The notes under the pieces are model-generated. The model saw only the letters and a list, made by a program, of their open reading frames with translations. It searched no databases and was not told where the DNA came from. From the NCBI GenBank assembly GCA_018266835.1, contig JAFDZP010000003.1:40647-104646 (forward strand): a DNA stretch of 64,000 bases, given 5' to 3'. The first letter of the stretch is position 1; every line of letters starts with the position of its first letter. This stretch comes from Bacteroidota bacterium (lineage in GTDB: Bacteria > Bacteroidota > Ignavibacteria > Tepidaquicellales > Tepidaquicellaceae). The translations under genes were made by a program, and so were the position numbers. Below are positions 1 to 9,491 of this stretch, in pieces.

Positions 1-3000
1 ATAGCCGGATTTCATTAAACCATGTACTTCCCGTAATTGTAGAATTAAGTGCACTCCGGTTTTTTTCCACACCGAGAACAATTTCCCGTATAATATTCAA
101 TGCCGGATTTCCTTTTATAATATAGTATGCCCCCGGAGGGCCGTTTGGCACAGGGAATGCCTGTGAAATTCCGGAGGAGTCTCTTGCTAGTTTTATAGCA
201 GTCAGGTCTGTAAAATTAATTGTAACTTCATTCTGTGAATTCCATGGCTGCCCCGGACGAACATCAGGATGAACCGGCGCGCGGTACTCATAATAGTTAT
301 TTGAGTCAGTACCGAAACGTACAACCATTGCAGCATCGTAAATATTTTCATTTGTATAATTAAACGTCGGGTCACCGTTAACAAATAACTTTAATCTTTT
401 ATAATTAAACAAATCCAATGGGGCAGAGCCGTAATCTTTACGCGCATATTTTCTATCTCCGCTTGTTGAAAGATTTCTTACATCAATAGATAAGGATTGC
501 TCGTTTGATTTTGTATTCGCTGAATTCTGATTTATAATTGTCTGTCTTAGAATATCGCCGCCTACAGGACTTTGATATATCTGAGGATTTTCTTCAATAC
601 TTACTACAGAAATACTGTATGAAGTATCACCTTTGTTTGGTTTTACCCATTGGTTACCAACTAAATTTAAATCTACCAATGAAATTCTTATTGTATCTGT
701 TAATCCTGTAACCCATATTCTTACATACTGAACATTGTTAAGACTTCCATTCCCTATATTTTGAGTAAACTCAGAGAGCGGTATTCTGTACTGCGCCCAG
801 CCGTTAGCTCCTTTACCGACAATTCTTGAATTATTTACAGTATCAAGCGAAATAGAATATGAACGATATGAATCGTATGAATCAAGTGTTCCGTTCTTGT
901 TTAAATCTTCAGTATCAGGTTTATTTCCGCCGTCATAAAATCTGTTTCCTTCCGTTCCATTAATTACATCGTAATTAATATTTCCATTAGCATTATCATC
1001 CAAACTCGGGTCACCTCCCAGTCCCGGATACTGTCTTACTTCCAAACTATCAGGAAGCATATCAAGACCTATGTCTTCATCAACTTCTAATGTTCCATTA
1101 TTGTTCTTATCTTCTGTATTTAAAATTCCGTTTGGAATGGCATCTTCACTAATTAAACCTAAATCAATATTCAGTTTAGCATTCTGATTACCAACCAGTG
1201 ATACTTTGCTATCCACACGCATACTGAACTCAATAAAATTTATATTTTCACTTTGTAAATCAGTAGTTGTCGAATTCAGATATTTCATTATCCCATTAAA
1301 CGTTTCAGCTTTATGGGTTGCCATAGTATCTCCAAAATCAGGGTTATTGTACTTCAGGTTATAATTATATTGTCCTCTGTTATTCGGGTCATACGTAATG
1401 TAGAAAGGAGTAATTCTATCCTGACCTGCTGCAACATCACGCAGCGGATAAATATCTTTTATGCTGACATCATTAGGAATATTATACCAGCGCATACGTC
1501 CCCTGAAAGGCTGAAACTTTCTTGTAACTGAATCCGGCAGAGATATATTTGAAGTGTTTTTATAAGTTGCAGGGATAGAACTTACAGTCCATGAACTGTA
1601 GTTAGAGCCCATTGAAATAATTTTCTTAGAGCCTTCCATATCATCAACGTATGCTACAGACTCATTATTATCGGAAGGAATCTGACTCTTCTTTGTATTA
1701 GGGTCACCTGTTATCATTGCAAACTCACCTTTAAAAGTAAATCCTGATTCTTCTTTAGAGTTAAATCCGGGAAGAGTATTAACAACTTTAGTAAGGAATT
1801 TTGATTTTATTTCAGTTGTAAAATCTACTCCGAACATTGAGTTATTTGTAGGCTCTTCACCTATTCTTACCTTGTCGTTTAGCGTCTCCTGTTTCAGGTT
1901 AACATAAGTAAATCCTAATGATGTTTTATCGCTTATTTTGTAATCACCGCGGGCTCCTATGAATGTTTTTGATGCAAGAGAAAATAATTCGTTCTGCTCA
2001 TAAGAGATTTTCAAATCTTTAGATTGCAGCGCAGCGGCATTTTTAATTGTAACTGTACCCGTGGTATAATCAACAGAGTAATCCTGATTTAATACTAACG
2101 GAGTTTCTCCGACTTTTACAGTTACGCTTCCTTCAACAACATTAAAGCCAAGGTTAATTGTACTGTTTACCCCTGCTTCCCCTCTTGCTTTATAACTTAA
2201 GATATATTTTGAGTTATTAGGAGCAATTCCTGCTTCAGATTTTAATTTTGTGTAAATATCTCTGAAGACTAAACTTGTATCACCCGTTGCAGTAAGAATA
2301 GGCTGATTGAACGGTTCAAGCGTAGGGAAAATTATATCTCCTGTTTCAGTATTTACGGTTCTGCCCTGCAAGAAGTCAAAGTTATTATCCTGACCTAACT
2401 GCGGACCTTTACCTATGAATCTATCGAGACCGGTCACTTCCAATAACGACTTTCCGTTCGGCAAACTTGGAGATGGTGTAGGATTGGATGGATCTACATA
2501 GTTAACTTTAAATTCAAAACCATCTTCTACTATTCTTGAAACATTTAAACGATAAATATTTTTCATCTTCAACGCCCATGCAAGTGTATCCGTCTGAGGC
2601 ACAATACTTCCCGCCTTAACCATTTTTAACACTAAAGTATCCTGAGCATAAGAGTTAGAGTTCGTTCCATATGTCTGCGAAGGAATAGTTCCGTAGCCAA
2701 GAGTAGAATATGATACGCCTATATAATCATTATCCTGTACAGGGGTTTTCAAGCTAATAAATCCTGCCTGATAATTTACGGTATATTCTGTCGGTGATAA
2801 TTTTCTGAAAATACCAAAATATCTGTGTCCGGGAATTTGCTTAGGCGTATAGAAAGAATCACGATAATTTGTATTTGCCCCCGGAGGCAAAGGGGGTAAA
2901 TCTATTAACAACGAAGCGTTCTTTCTGTCTGCTGTTGTATTTTGTGTCTGCACCCAGACTTCAAAATTAGTATTGGATACCTGCCTTGCAATATTTTCAA

Positions 3001-4123
3001 TTGACTGCAGCTGTCCGTCTTCCATAAAATCCACAAAGTTACTCTTGTAAGCCGTATCTAAGAAATAATGATTATCCGAATAATTATAAACAGCAATGTT
3101 ATCTGAAGTCTGTGAGGAACCGCTTGAAAAATCCTTTGTCTCCTGCTTACTTTTCTTCTGAGAAACTACGGTTGTAAGTGTTAAAGGGCCGAGTTTAAAT
3201 TCGCCTCTGATACCAAATAAAGCCTGTGAAGATTGTATCAAGCTGCTTCTGGTATCGAGAGATACGTTACCTGCTTCTATTTTCTGAATAACTTCATCGG
3301 CATAACCTTCGTACTTCAGTTTCAACTGGTTTTCAAAATCAAATGTTCTTGTTGTGTTCCAGTCAGCATCAATGCTAAGTTTATCACCTACTTTACCACG
3401 GGCTGTTACCTGAACATCCTGCTTAAAGTTTATATTGTTTTGAGTATTATCTGAAACCTGTGTGTTGGTCTGCTCACTTGTAATTTTCTGATAAGAGGCA
3501 GTGATATCTATAATCCCGTTTATACTAAGATTAATTGTAGGCGGACCGAAGATTGTTTCCGATTTAAACGGCAGCGGTATTGTAATATTTGTAATTTTTT
3601 CAAAGAGCTTACTGAGGTCATCCTGAGTATTTCCCTGAAATTTTGCGGAGACGATATCATTAAATATGCTTCTTTGCTTCTGTTCACCCAGTAATTTTAA
3701 ATATGCATCAATAGACATAACAAGAGGCGCTTTTATATCTTCACCGTTGAATGTCTGCCGAACTATAACATGGTTAAGCGAATCGAATGTTACTTCATAT
3801 TTTATTTCTTCGGAATTTCCTAAAATTATTGGTGAAATTGTGGTATTTGGCTTTGTTCCGTAAGTATATGGAGCAATGTACTTGAAATATTTTATACGCG
3901 CTGTGGAGTCAACAGGTAACTTTCGGATAGAGTCCTGCCGGGCCTTATCAACGGAATCCAGGACTGAAGTAAACGACGAATCCAGCGGATTACCGGTAAT
4001 AATGACGATATCTTTCCCTCTTCTTCCCTGAGCATGTGCATCGCCGAAGGAAGCAATAAAAGTAATGAAGATGGCAAGAAGGAATAAAGTCGATTGAAAT
4101 GTAATGTTTGACTTTAATTTCAA
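1..4123 (-). CDS. sprA: T9SS outer-membrane translocon SprA (5' part; gene runs off the left edge)
   Basis: An open reading frame on the minus strand runs without a stop from a TTG codon at 4123 to the window edge, giving about 1,374 residues. A TAA lies directly before the TTG. The first residues form a signal peptide ending around DAHAQ. SprA/Sov-type features include the stretch AYVDDMEGSKKIISMGSNY and, near the edge, TGSTWFNEIRL; the family usually has about 2,400 residues, so the C-terminal part is outside the window. In the T9SS, SprA is the giant outer-membrane barrel through which cargo leaves the cell. Three likely cargo proteins with the matching C-terminal sorting domain are encoded in this window. 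Family assignment is confident; the TTG start is inferred from the signal peptide and the upstream stop. Confidence 0.9.
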   Translation of the reverse strand, partial: MKLKSNITFQSTLFLLAIFITFIASFGDAHAQGRRGKDIVIITGNPLDSSFTSVLDSVDKARQDSIRKLPVDSTARIKYFKYIAPYTYGTKPNTTISPIILGNSEEIKYEVTFDSLNHVIVRQTFNGEDIKAPLVMSIDAYLKLLGEQKQRSIFNDIVSAKFQGNTQDDLSKLFEKITNITIPLPFKSETIFGPPTINLSINGIIDITASYQKITSEQTNTQVSDNTQNNINFKQDVQVTARGKVGDKLSIDADWNTTRTFDFENQLKLKYEGYADEVIQKIEAGNVSLDTRSSLIQSSQALFGIRGEFKLGPLTLTTVVSQKKSKQETKDFSSGSSQTSDNIAVYNYSDNHYFLDTAYKSNFVDFMEDGQLQSIENIARQVSNTNFEVWVQTQNTTADRKNASLLIDLPPLPPGANTNYRDSFYTPKQIPGHRYFGIFRKLSPTEYTVNYQAGFISLKTPVQDNDYIGVSYSTLGYGTIPSQTYGTNSNSYAQDTLVLKMVKAGSIVPQTDTLAWALKMKNIYRLNVSRIVEDGFEFKVNYVDPSNPTPSPSLPNGKSLLEVTGLDRFIGKGPQLGQDNNFDFLQGRTVNTETGDIIFPTLEPFNQPILTATGDTSLVFRDIYTKLKSEAGIAPNNSKYILSYKARGEAGVNSTINLGFNVVEGSVTVKVGETPLVLNQDYSVDYTTGTVTIKNAAALQSKDLKISYEQNELFSLASKTFIGARGDYKISDKTSLGFTYVNLKQETLNDKVRIGEEPTNNSMFGVDFTTEIKSKFLTKVVNTLPGFNSKEESGFTFKGEFAMITGDPNTKKSQIPSDNNESVAYVDDMEGSKKIISMGSNYSSWTVSSIPATYKNTSNISLPDSVTRKFQPFRGRMRWYNIPNDVSIKDIYPLRDVAAGQDRITPFYITYDPNNRGQYNYNLKYNNPDFGDTMATHKAETFNGIMKYLNSTTTDLQSENINFIEFSMRVDSKVSLVGNQNAKLNIDLGLISEDAIPNGILNTEDKNNNGTLEVDEDIGLDMLPDSLEVRQYPGLGGDPSLDDNANGNINYDVINGTEGNRFYDGGNKPDTEDLNKNGTLDSYDSYRSYSISLDTVNNSRIVGKGANGWAQYRIPLSEFTQNIGNGSLNNVQYVRIWVTGLTDTIRISLVDLNLVGNQWVKPNKGDTSYSISVVSIEENPQIYQSPVGGDILRQTIINQNSANTKSNEQSLSIDVRNLSTSGDRKYARKDYGSAPLDLFNYKRLKLFVNGDPTFNYTNENIYDAAMVVRFGTDSNNYYEYRAPVHPDVRPGQPWNSQNEVTINFTDLTAIKLARDSSGISQAFPVPNGPPGAYYIIKGNPALNIIREIVLGVEKNRSALNSTITGSTWFNEIRL

Positions 4124-4370
4124 TTACACTCTGCTTAAATTAAAAATCGTAGAGGTCGTCTCGATAAGTTTTGTTTAAGGTTTAATTTGTTTTTTGTGCC
4201 TGATTGCTTAACAATAATATAAAATCAAATCTTTAAAATATAGAAAAAAATTTCTACCTGCTGAATTCACTTCCGCTAAAAAATCCGAATCAAAGGAACT
4301 AAGAGTTTCATTGCTTCGTTAAATAAAAAATAATTTTAATCCGATTTGCAAAACCAAAAAAAAATCTTTA

Positions 4371-7300
4371 ATGTTAAAAAGCAAAGTTATTGTTGTTCTG
4401 TTTTTATGCTTATTTTTTAATTTAGTTCCATTGTTTAACTCTGGCAATGTTTTCTCTCAGTTTGAACCGCATCCGGAGCTTGACTGGTTCACTATTGAAA
4501 CTCCGCACTTCTTTATTACATATCACAGCGGAACAGAGAGAACAGCCAATACAATCGCTAAGATTGCCGAGGAAATATATGGACCTATTACAGCCCTCTA
4601 TCATTACGAACCCGATAAAAAAGTTACTTTCGTTATTAATGACGTTTCCGATATTGCAAACGGAGCAACGGACTACTACGGAAACCGAATTGAAATCTTT
4701 GCTTCTGCATTGGATTATGATCTTCGCGGTACCCATAACTGGCTGCGTAATGTTATCACTCACGAGTTTACTCACGCAGTGCAGATTCAATCATCATTAA
4801 AGTTTTCACAGAACGTACCGGCTATTTACCTTCAATGGCTTAATTATGAAAAAGAAAGAAGACCTGACGTGTTATATGGTTATCCTAATGTCATTGTCTC
4901 TTACCCAATATCGGGCGTAGGCGTTCCTGCCTGGTATGCAGAAGGTACTGCGCAGTATCAGAGACAACAATTAAGCTACGATTACTGGGATGCTAACCGA
5001 GATATGATTTTAAGAAGCTATATTCTTGACGGTAATCTGCTATCATGGGAAGAAATGGGACAGTTCTCTTCTATAACATCTTTGAAAGCTGAATCAATTT
5101 ATAATTTAGGATTCGGACTTGTAAGATATATTGCCGCAACGTACGGAGAAGATAAGCTGAGAACAATTTCACATGCTCTTGGTGATTTAACAAACTTCTC
5201 TATGGATAGAGCAATGAAAGACGCATTGGGAAAAGACGGCAAAGATGTTTACTTAGAATGGAAAAAGTACTTAGAAAATGATTACGCTCAAAGAATGAAA
5301 GGCGTTAAAGAAACAGAAGTCAAAGGTGACTTAATAGAGAAACTCGGCTTTGCAAACTATTATCCTCAGTTCTCACCCGATGGTACAAAAATTTCATATC
5401 TATCAAATCAGGATTATGATTACGGTGCGACAGGATTGTTTGTATATGATTTGGCAACTAAGAAATCAAAATTGATAACTGCGCCGGTTTCTACAAATTA
5501 TAACTGGTCACCTGATGGTTCAAAAATAATTTTTGCAAAAAGAAATACTCCGCCGACAATACATGGCGCAGTTGTATATGATTTATATCACTATGAATTA
5601 AAGACAGAAAAAGAAACCCGCTTAACAGAAAACTTAAGAGCATACTCCCCTTCTTATTCACCTGACGGAAAACAAATTTGTTTTGTGGTTAACGGTGACG
5701 GAACAATGAATCTTGAATACGCAGATGCTAACGGAAAAAATTATGAGCCGCTTACCGCTTTTAATAACGGAGAGCAGGTATTCAATCCGAAGTTTTCACC
5801 TGACGGAAAATCAATCATCTTCGACTATGCATTTGAAGAGTCAAGAAAAATTGTAAGTGTAGATATTGCAACAGGAGTGCTTACCGATGTTCTTGGTGAT
5901 AAAGGTGTCGACTACAGAAGCGCAGTGTTTTCTAAAGATGGCAGTAAGTTATATTATTCATGTAACGCTACAGGAATTTTTAATGTCTATCAATATGATT
6001 TCGATTCGAAGCAGACATCGCAAATCACTAACGTAACAGGCGGCGCTTTTATGCCATCAGTTGACGGCAAAGGCAACATAACATTTTCTGAATACACTTC
6101 AACTGGTTACAAAATTGCTTTGCTTAATAATTATAAAACTCATGCTGCAGGAGAATTAAAAGCATACGATAAACCTCCGAGATTAATTCAGAAATATGCG
6201 GAGAACTATGACCCGAATCTTCCTGAAAATAATTATAACTGGGATTCACTTAAAGCATTCAACGATAAGAATTTTGTTAAGAACGAAAAGAAAGAATACA
6301 GAAGCCAGTTCACTCCTTTATTCTTAGTCCCGTTATTAAGAATTGATAATTATAATAAAGACGGAAACTTCCTTGACGCTATAAAGCCCGGATTATACTT
6401 TTTCTCCAGTGAAGTTATTAACCGCTATTCTATTTTCGGCGGAGCAGCGATAAACAGAAAAGGTGAAAGAGATTTATTCGCTCAGTTCGAGTATGATAAC
6501 GGTATGCCTATCTTCGATAAATTCTTTACTAGAAAACTTGGCTTTGAACCAAAATTTACATTTGCAGGATATAACGTATCACGTTCTTCAACAGGACAAC
6601 TTCTTGCAGGCGCAGATACATTAAACGTTCCTATTACATATGATTTGCTTTCATTTGATGCAGGGATGTCATGGAAGATGATAAATGTTAATCACGATTT
6701 CAGATTCCTCTATACATATAGCAAATACGCTTACAAGCTTGATGCATTTGCATTGCCGTCTGGAGTATCAGTCCGTTCTTCCTCTGAAAATTATTTCCTT
6801 GCAAGCAATTTTTCATTCGGTTACAGATATAATTATGAGCAGCCCGGAAAGAACTCTGATATAAATCCCATAGGTAGAAAAGTTGATATTCAATATGACT
6901 ATGAAGTAAGTAAAATAAATCCCGATATTGTTGTTAATGATGACGGAACTACAACAACATTATACGAGAACAGAAAGCTTCATAAACTTCAGGCTGAACT
7001 AAGCCAGAGCATCAGCTTATTTAAGACACACTCACTCGGCTTAAAATTAAAAGGCGCTACAATCTTCGGACCTCAGGTAGAAGATTTCTATAACTTCTAT
7101 GCATCCGGATTGCCGGGAATGAAAGGATATCCTTTCTATGCAATCGGCGGCGGAAGAATGGGAGTTGCAACTCTTACTTACAGAATGCCATTAATACAAA
7201 AAATTGACACCAGAATTTCTCCTCTGTATCTTGATAAGCTTTATTTATCAATCTATGGAGATTATGGTAATGCATGGGATGGTAACAGTGTAAATTTTGC

Positions 7301-7490
7301 CGACTTCAAAAAAGATGTGGGCGCAGAGTTAAGATTGCAGGCATTCAGCTGGTATGTATTCCCTACAAGTATCTTCCTGAACACAGCATACGGCTTTGAT
7401 CAGTTTACAAAACGCTTTCAGGGTACAGATGTAACTTACGGTAAAGAGTGGAGAGTTTACTTCGGCGTGCTCTTTGGATTTGATTTTTAA
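4371..7490 (+). CDS. Outer-membrane protein: zinc metallopeptidase domain, TolB-like propeller and C-terminal barrel
   Basis: 1,039 residues in three parts. After a signal peptide (residues 1 to about 29) comes a peptidase-MA-like domain with the zinc motif HEFTH at 131-135 and a likely third ligand E191 in the WYAEGTAQY context. Residues about 320-600 hold repeated SPDG-type blades (SPDGTKISYLS, SPDGSKIIFAK, SPDGKQICFVV, SPDGKSIIFDY) of a TolB/PD40 propeller. The C-terminal 400 residues alternate aromatic and polar residues and end in FGFDF, as in BamA-like surface-antigen barrels. It is divergent from sprA and probably exposes a protease or binding domain at the surface. The substrate is unknown. 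Hairpins at 7509-7600 end the transcript. Confidence 0.8.
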   Translation: MLKSKVIVVLFLCLFFNLVPLFNSGNVFSQFEPHPELDWFTIETPHFFITYHSGTERTANTIAKIAEEIYGPITALYHYEPDKKVTFVINDVSDIANGATDYYGNRIEIFASALDYDLRGTHNWLRNVITHEFTHAVQIQSSLKFSQNVPAIYLQWLNYEKERRPDVLYGYPNVIVSYPISGVGVPAWYAEGTAQYQRQQLSYDYWDANRDMILRSYILDGNLLSWEEMGQFSSITSLKAESIYNLGFGLVRYIAATYGEDKLRTISHALGDLTNFSMDRAMKDALGKDGKDVYLEWKKYLENDYAQRMKGVKETEVKGDLIEKLGFANYYPQFSPDGTKISYLSNQDYDYGATGLFVYDLATKKSKLITAPVSTNYNWSPDGSKIIFAKRNTPPTIHGAVVYDLYHYELKTEKETRLTENLRAYSPSYSPDGKQICFVVNGDGTMNLEYADANGKNYEPLTAFNNGEQVFNPKFSPDGKSIIFDYAFEESRKIVSVDIATGVLTDVLGDKGVDYRSAVFSKDGSKLYYSCNATGIFNVYQYDFDSKQTSQITNVTGGAFMPSVDGKGNITFSEYTSTGYKIALLNNYKTHAAGELKAYDKPPRLIQKYAENYDPNLPENNYNWDSLKAFNDKNFVKNEKKEYRSQFTPLFLVPLLRIDNYNKDGNFLDAIKPGLYFFSSEVINRYSIFGGAAINRKGERDLFAQFEYDNGMPIFDKFFTRKLGFEPKFTFAGYNVSRSSTGQLLAGADTLNVPITYDLLSFDAGMSWKMINVNHDFRFLYTYSKYAYKLDAFALPSGVSVRSSSENYFLASNFSFGYRYNYEQPGKNSDINPIGRKVDIQYDYEVSKINPDIVVNDDGTTTTLYENRKLHKLQAELSQSISLFKTHSLGLKLKGATIFGPQVEDFYNFYASGLPGMKGYPFYAIGGGRMGVATLTYRMPLIQKIDTRISPLYLDKLYLSIYGDYGNAWDGNSVNFADFKKDVGAELRLQAFSWYVFPTSIFLNTAYGFDQFTKRFQGTDVTYGKEWRVYFGVLFGFDF

Positions 7491-7508
7491 ATAAGAATTT
7501 TGGATATA

Positions 7509-7540
7509 TCGTAGAGACACAAAATTTTGTGTCTCTACGA
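7509..7540. repeat. Perfect 32-nt palindrome
   Basis: The half tcgtagagacacaaaa is followed at once by its exact reverse complement, with no spacer. It lies 19 bases after the stop of the outer-membrane peptidase gene and immediately before a second hairpin. It resembles the GTAGAGAC...GTCTCTAC palindromes dispersed in many bacterial genomes, so it may be a mobile or REP-like repeat rather than only a terminator. Confidence 0.75.
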
Positions 7541-7552
7541 AATTGATTGTAG

Positions 7553-7601
7553 GACCTGACAGGATTTATTCGCCGCGGCGAACTGTCAGGTCTTTTTTTA
7601 T
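7553..7601 (+). terminator. Rho-independent terminator after the peptidase/propeller gene
   Basis: The stem gacctgacag / ctgtcaggtc (7553-7562 with 7583-7592) encloses a second palindrome, ttcgccgcggcgaa, and is followed by a run of seven T. It is correctly placed to end the plus-strand transcript of the gene at 4371-7490. Confidence 0.75.
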
Positions 7602-7697
7602 TCAATTGTTATTTATATGAAGAAAGTTAAGGTGGGTACTACTACTTCCAGTTAAATTGTTTCCACTTACGGGATAATCCATGTAGCAAATGTTAAA

Positions 7698-8108
7698 TTA
7701 ATAATTGGATAACGGTTTTAATGCATAAGCAACAGTGAACGTCGGGTAATCAACATACAATTCCCTGTCATCTTCATCTTCATTATATCTGAATCTCACC
7801 CTGCACTTATCTCCGGCATCATCAATACAATACAAAAAAAGTACAGAAGAGCCTGAACTCTCTTTTGTTTCATAGTCATAGATGTCCAAAACGTTTGTTG
7901 AACTGGCAAATATTTTAATCCGCTGGTCTACTATATCTATAGTGATAAGAATATTAGTTGTCTCCCAGTCTGACCATTCGCTCCACCGGCCGTGCTTATA
8001 TTCCATATCAGATGTATATTTTGCACGAAATTTTATTATATCCTGAGCTTTGCAGTCAATTGATAAAAAACAAAAAACTATTATGATTAATAATAAAAAC
8101 TTATTCAT
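7698..8108 (-). CDS. Hypothetical secreted protein
   Basis: 136 residues with a clear N-terminal signal peptide (MNKFLLLIIIVFCFLSIDC, then KAQ). The mature part is beta-rich and polar with acidic clusters (YNEDEDDREL). I recognise no family. It lies downstream of the PAP2-like gene on the same strand, 68 bases away, so the two may share a transcript. Export to the periplasm or outer membrane is inferred from the signal peptide; nothing in the sequence points to a specific role. Confidence 0.6.
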   Translation of the reverse strand: MNKFLLLIIIVFCFLSIDCKAQDIIKFRAKYTSDMEYKHGRWSEWSDWETTNILITIDIVDQRIKIFASSTNVLDIYDYETKESSGSSVLFLYCIDDAGDKCRVRFRYNEDEDDRELYVDYPTFTVAYALKPLSNY

Positions 8109-8176
8109 ACTGCTGATTTTTTTTGAATATCAATATAAATATCTTTTTGTATTATTTCCATATATATAATATATAT

Positions 8177-8845
8177 TTAACTTATCCTGTACACTTTTTT
8201 AACAACTGAATACGCTCCCCATGCAAAAAATAAGGCAGCAAAAACATCAATGGTATAATGCGCTTTTTGCAAAACAACACTTGAACCGACAATTATTAAG
8301 CAAAAGAAAAAAAAGAACTTCATAAATGTATCTGCCTTCAGATTATAGTCTTGCCCCGATATTTTTTTCGCATTAAAAACTATTATTGCAAGAAGAGTCA
8401 GTGATGCAGTGTGACCGGAGAAAAACAAATCCTTCTGAACCATACCTCCTGTCCCTAGAAAAAATACTATAGGGTCTCTTAAGTCAATTGCTCCGGCAGA
8501 TACATCAAGCGGAGTTATATACATTGCAAACATTCTTATCCATACCATAAGAGCATAGCAGTTAAATGCAAACATTAATGTTCTCGGCCTGAATGAATTA
8601 TAAATTATAAATGTGATGAGGGCGACGTAAATTACAGGAAATGCAATGATGTTTAGATCTATCGCATTGAAGAAATTGAAAAGCGGGTCATTGATTTTTA
8701 CCGAGTAAGTCCTTGCTTCGTTGAATACAAGAAATCTTGCAAAGCTGCTCATTGTAAAAACTAAAAATATTACTGTGAGCGGGAAAAGATAAATATTCTT
8801 CCTGTCAGAAAAAAACGTTTTCCAGATGGATGAGTAACTATTCAT
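8177..8845 (-). CDS. PAP2/sphingomyelin-synthase-like membrane phosphatase family protein
   Basis: 222 residues, largely hydrophobic, with about six membrane helices. Residues 138-146 read KDLFFSGHT and residues 196-201 read HYTIDV, matching the C2 and C3 catalytic motifs of the PAP2 superfamily in the arrangement seen in sphingomyelin-synthase-related (PAP2_C) proteins. The histidines H145 and H196 and D200 would form the active site. Such enzymes cleave or transfer phosphate or phosphoalcohol groups on lipids at the membrane. The exact lipid substrate cannot be deduced here. Confidence 0.75.
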   Translation of the reverse strand: MNSYSSIWKTFFSDRKNIYLFPLTVIFLVFTMSSFARFLVFNEARTYSVKINDPLFNFFNAIDLNIIAFPVIYVALITFIIYNSFRPRTLMFAFNCYALMVWIRMFAMYITPLDVSAGAIDLRDPIVFFLGTGGMVQKDLFFSGHTASLTLLAIIVFNAKKISGQDYNLKADTFMKFFFFFCLIIVGSSVVLQKAHYTIDVFAALFFAWGAYSVVKKVYRIS

Positions 8846-8857
8846 TTACTATTCTGT

Positions 8858-8892
8858 CTTCCCCTCATTCATAAGGGGGAATAGGAGGAGGT
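8858..8892. repeat. CCCCT/AGGGG dispersed repeat unit
   Basis: A short hairpin (ttcccctcattcataagggggaa) followed by aggagg, between two minus-strand genes. It is one member of the CCTCC/GGAGG intergenic repeat family seen elsewhere in the window. Confidence 0.5.
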
Positions 8893-9399
8893 TTAAGTTT
8901 CAATAACGGCAATTGCTGAATTAGTATACAAGTTTAAATCTTCAAGTAAAATGTCTCCATCACTCTCTCTGTATTTATAAAACGTAATAATACAATCTTC
9001 AAACCCGCCTTCATTAATCATATCATATGAAACAACCATTTTAAATTTTTTGTTGGGAAATGTAAACGTCAATTTATCTTTTAACTTAAGTATAAGCTCA
9101 ACTCCAATGAATAACAATCTATTGTCCCGTATATTATCAGCTAAAAAATCGTTAACAAATAATTTGTTAGCAGAATATTCATATCTTGAATCATCATCAT
9201 AAAAATTTGTACTCCTGAGTAAATCTGTATCAATTATTTTATCATCAGTAGTGTAATATCCATTGTTATAATAAATTTTACTATTTAAAAATTCCTGATA
9301 ATATTCTTGATCTAAATTTAAGGATGAGATAGAAATAGGAGAGTAACCTTCAATGATTTTTCTAAAATTGAGATTATATTTTGAAAAGTTTTCGAGCAT
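8893..9399 (-). CDS. Hypothetical protein
   Basis: 168 residues, rich in Asn, Tyr and Asp, with no signal peptide, membrane helix or motif that I recognise. The ATG start fits; a dispersed CCTCC repeat lies just upstream and another just downstream. It sits between a TonB-dependent receptor gene and a PAP2-like gene on the same strand, but long repeat-bearing gaps argue against a tight operon. Probably cytoplasmic; function unknown. Confidence 0.5.
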   Translation of the reverse strand: MLENFSKYNLNFRKIIEGYSPISISSLNLDQEYYQEFLNSKIYYNNGYYTTDDKIIDTDLLRSTNFYDDDSRYEYSANKLFVNDFLADNIRDNRLLFIGVELILKLKDKLTFTFPNKKFKMVVSYDMINEGGFEDCIITFYKYRESDGDILLEDLNLYTNSAIAVIET

Positions 9400-9426
9400 A
9401 AATTTATAATTCCATTTGGCTTATAC

Positions 9427-9462
9427 CTCCCCCTATCCCCCTCCTTATAAAGGAGGGGGAAG
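9427..9462. repeat. CCTCCTT/AAGGAGG dispersed repeat unit
   Basis: Cccctccttataaaggaggggg forms a hairpin preceded by a second C-rich run (cctccccctat). It is one of at least eight such units in this window, all intergenic. Confidence 0.65.
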
Positions 9463-9491
9463 AATTGCGTGAGAAAATTGTACTAAGTGAT

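Noticed and set aside
4422..4800. Two frames of about 120 codons on either strand inside the outer-membrane peptidase gene
   Set aside because: Shadow frames within a region encoding the HEFTH domain; no start context and no family.
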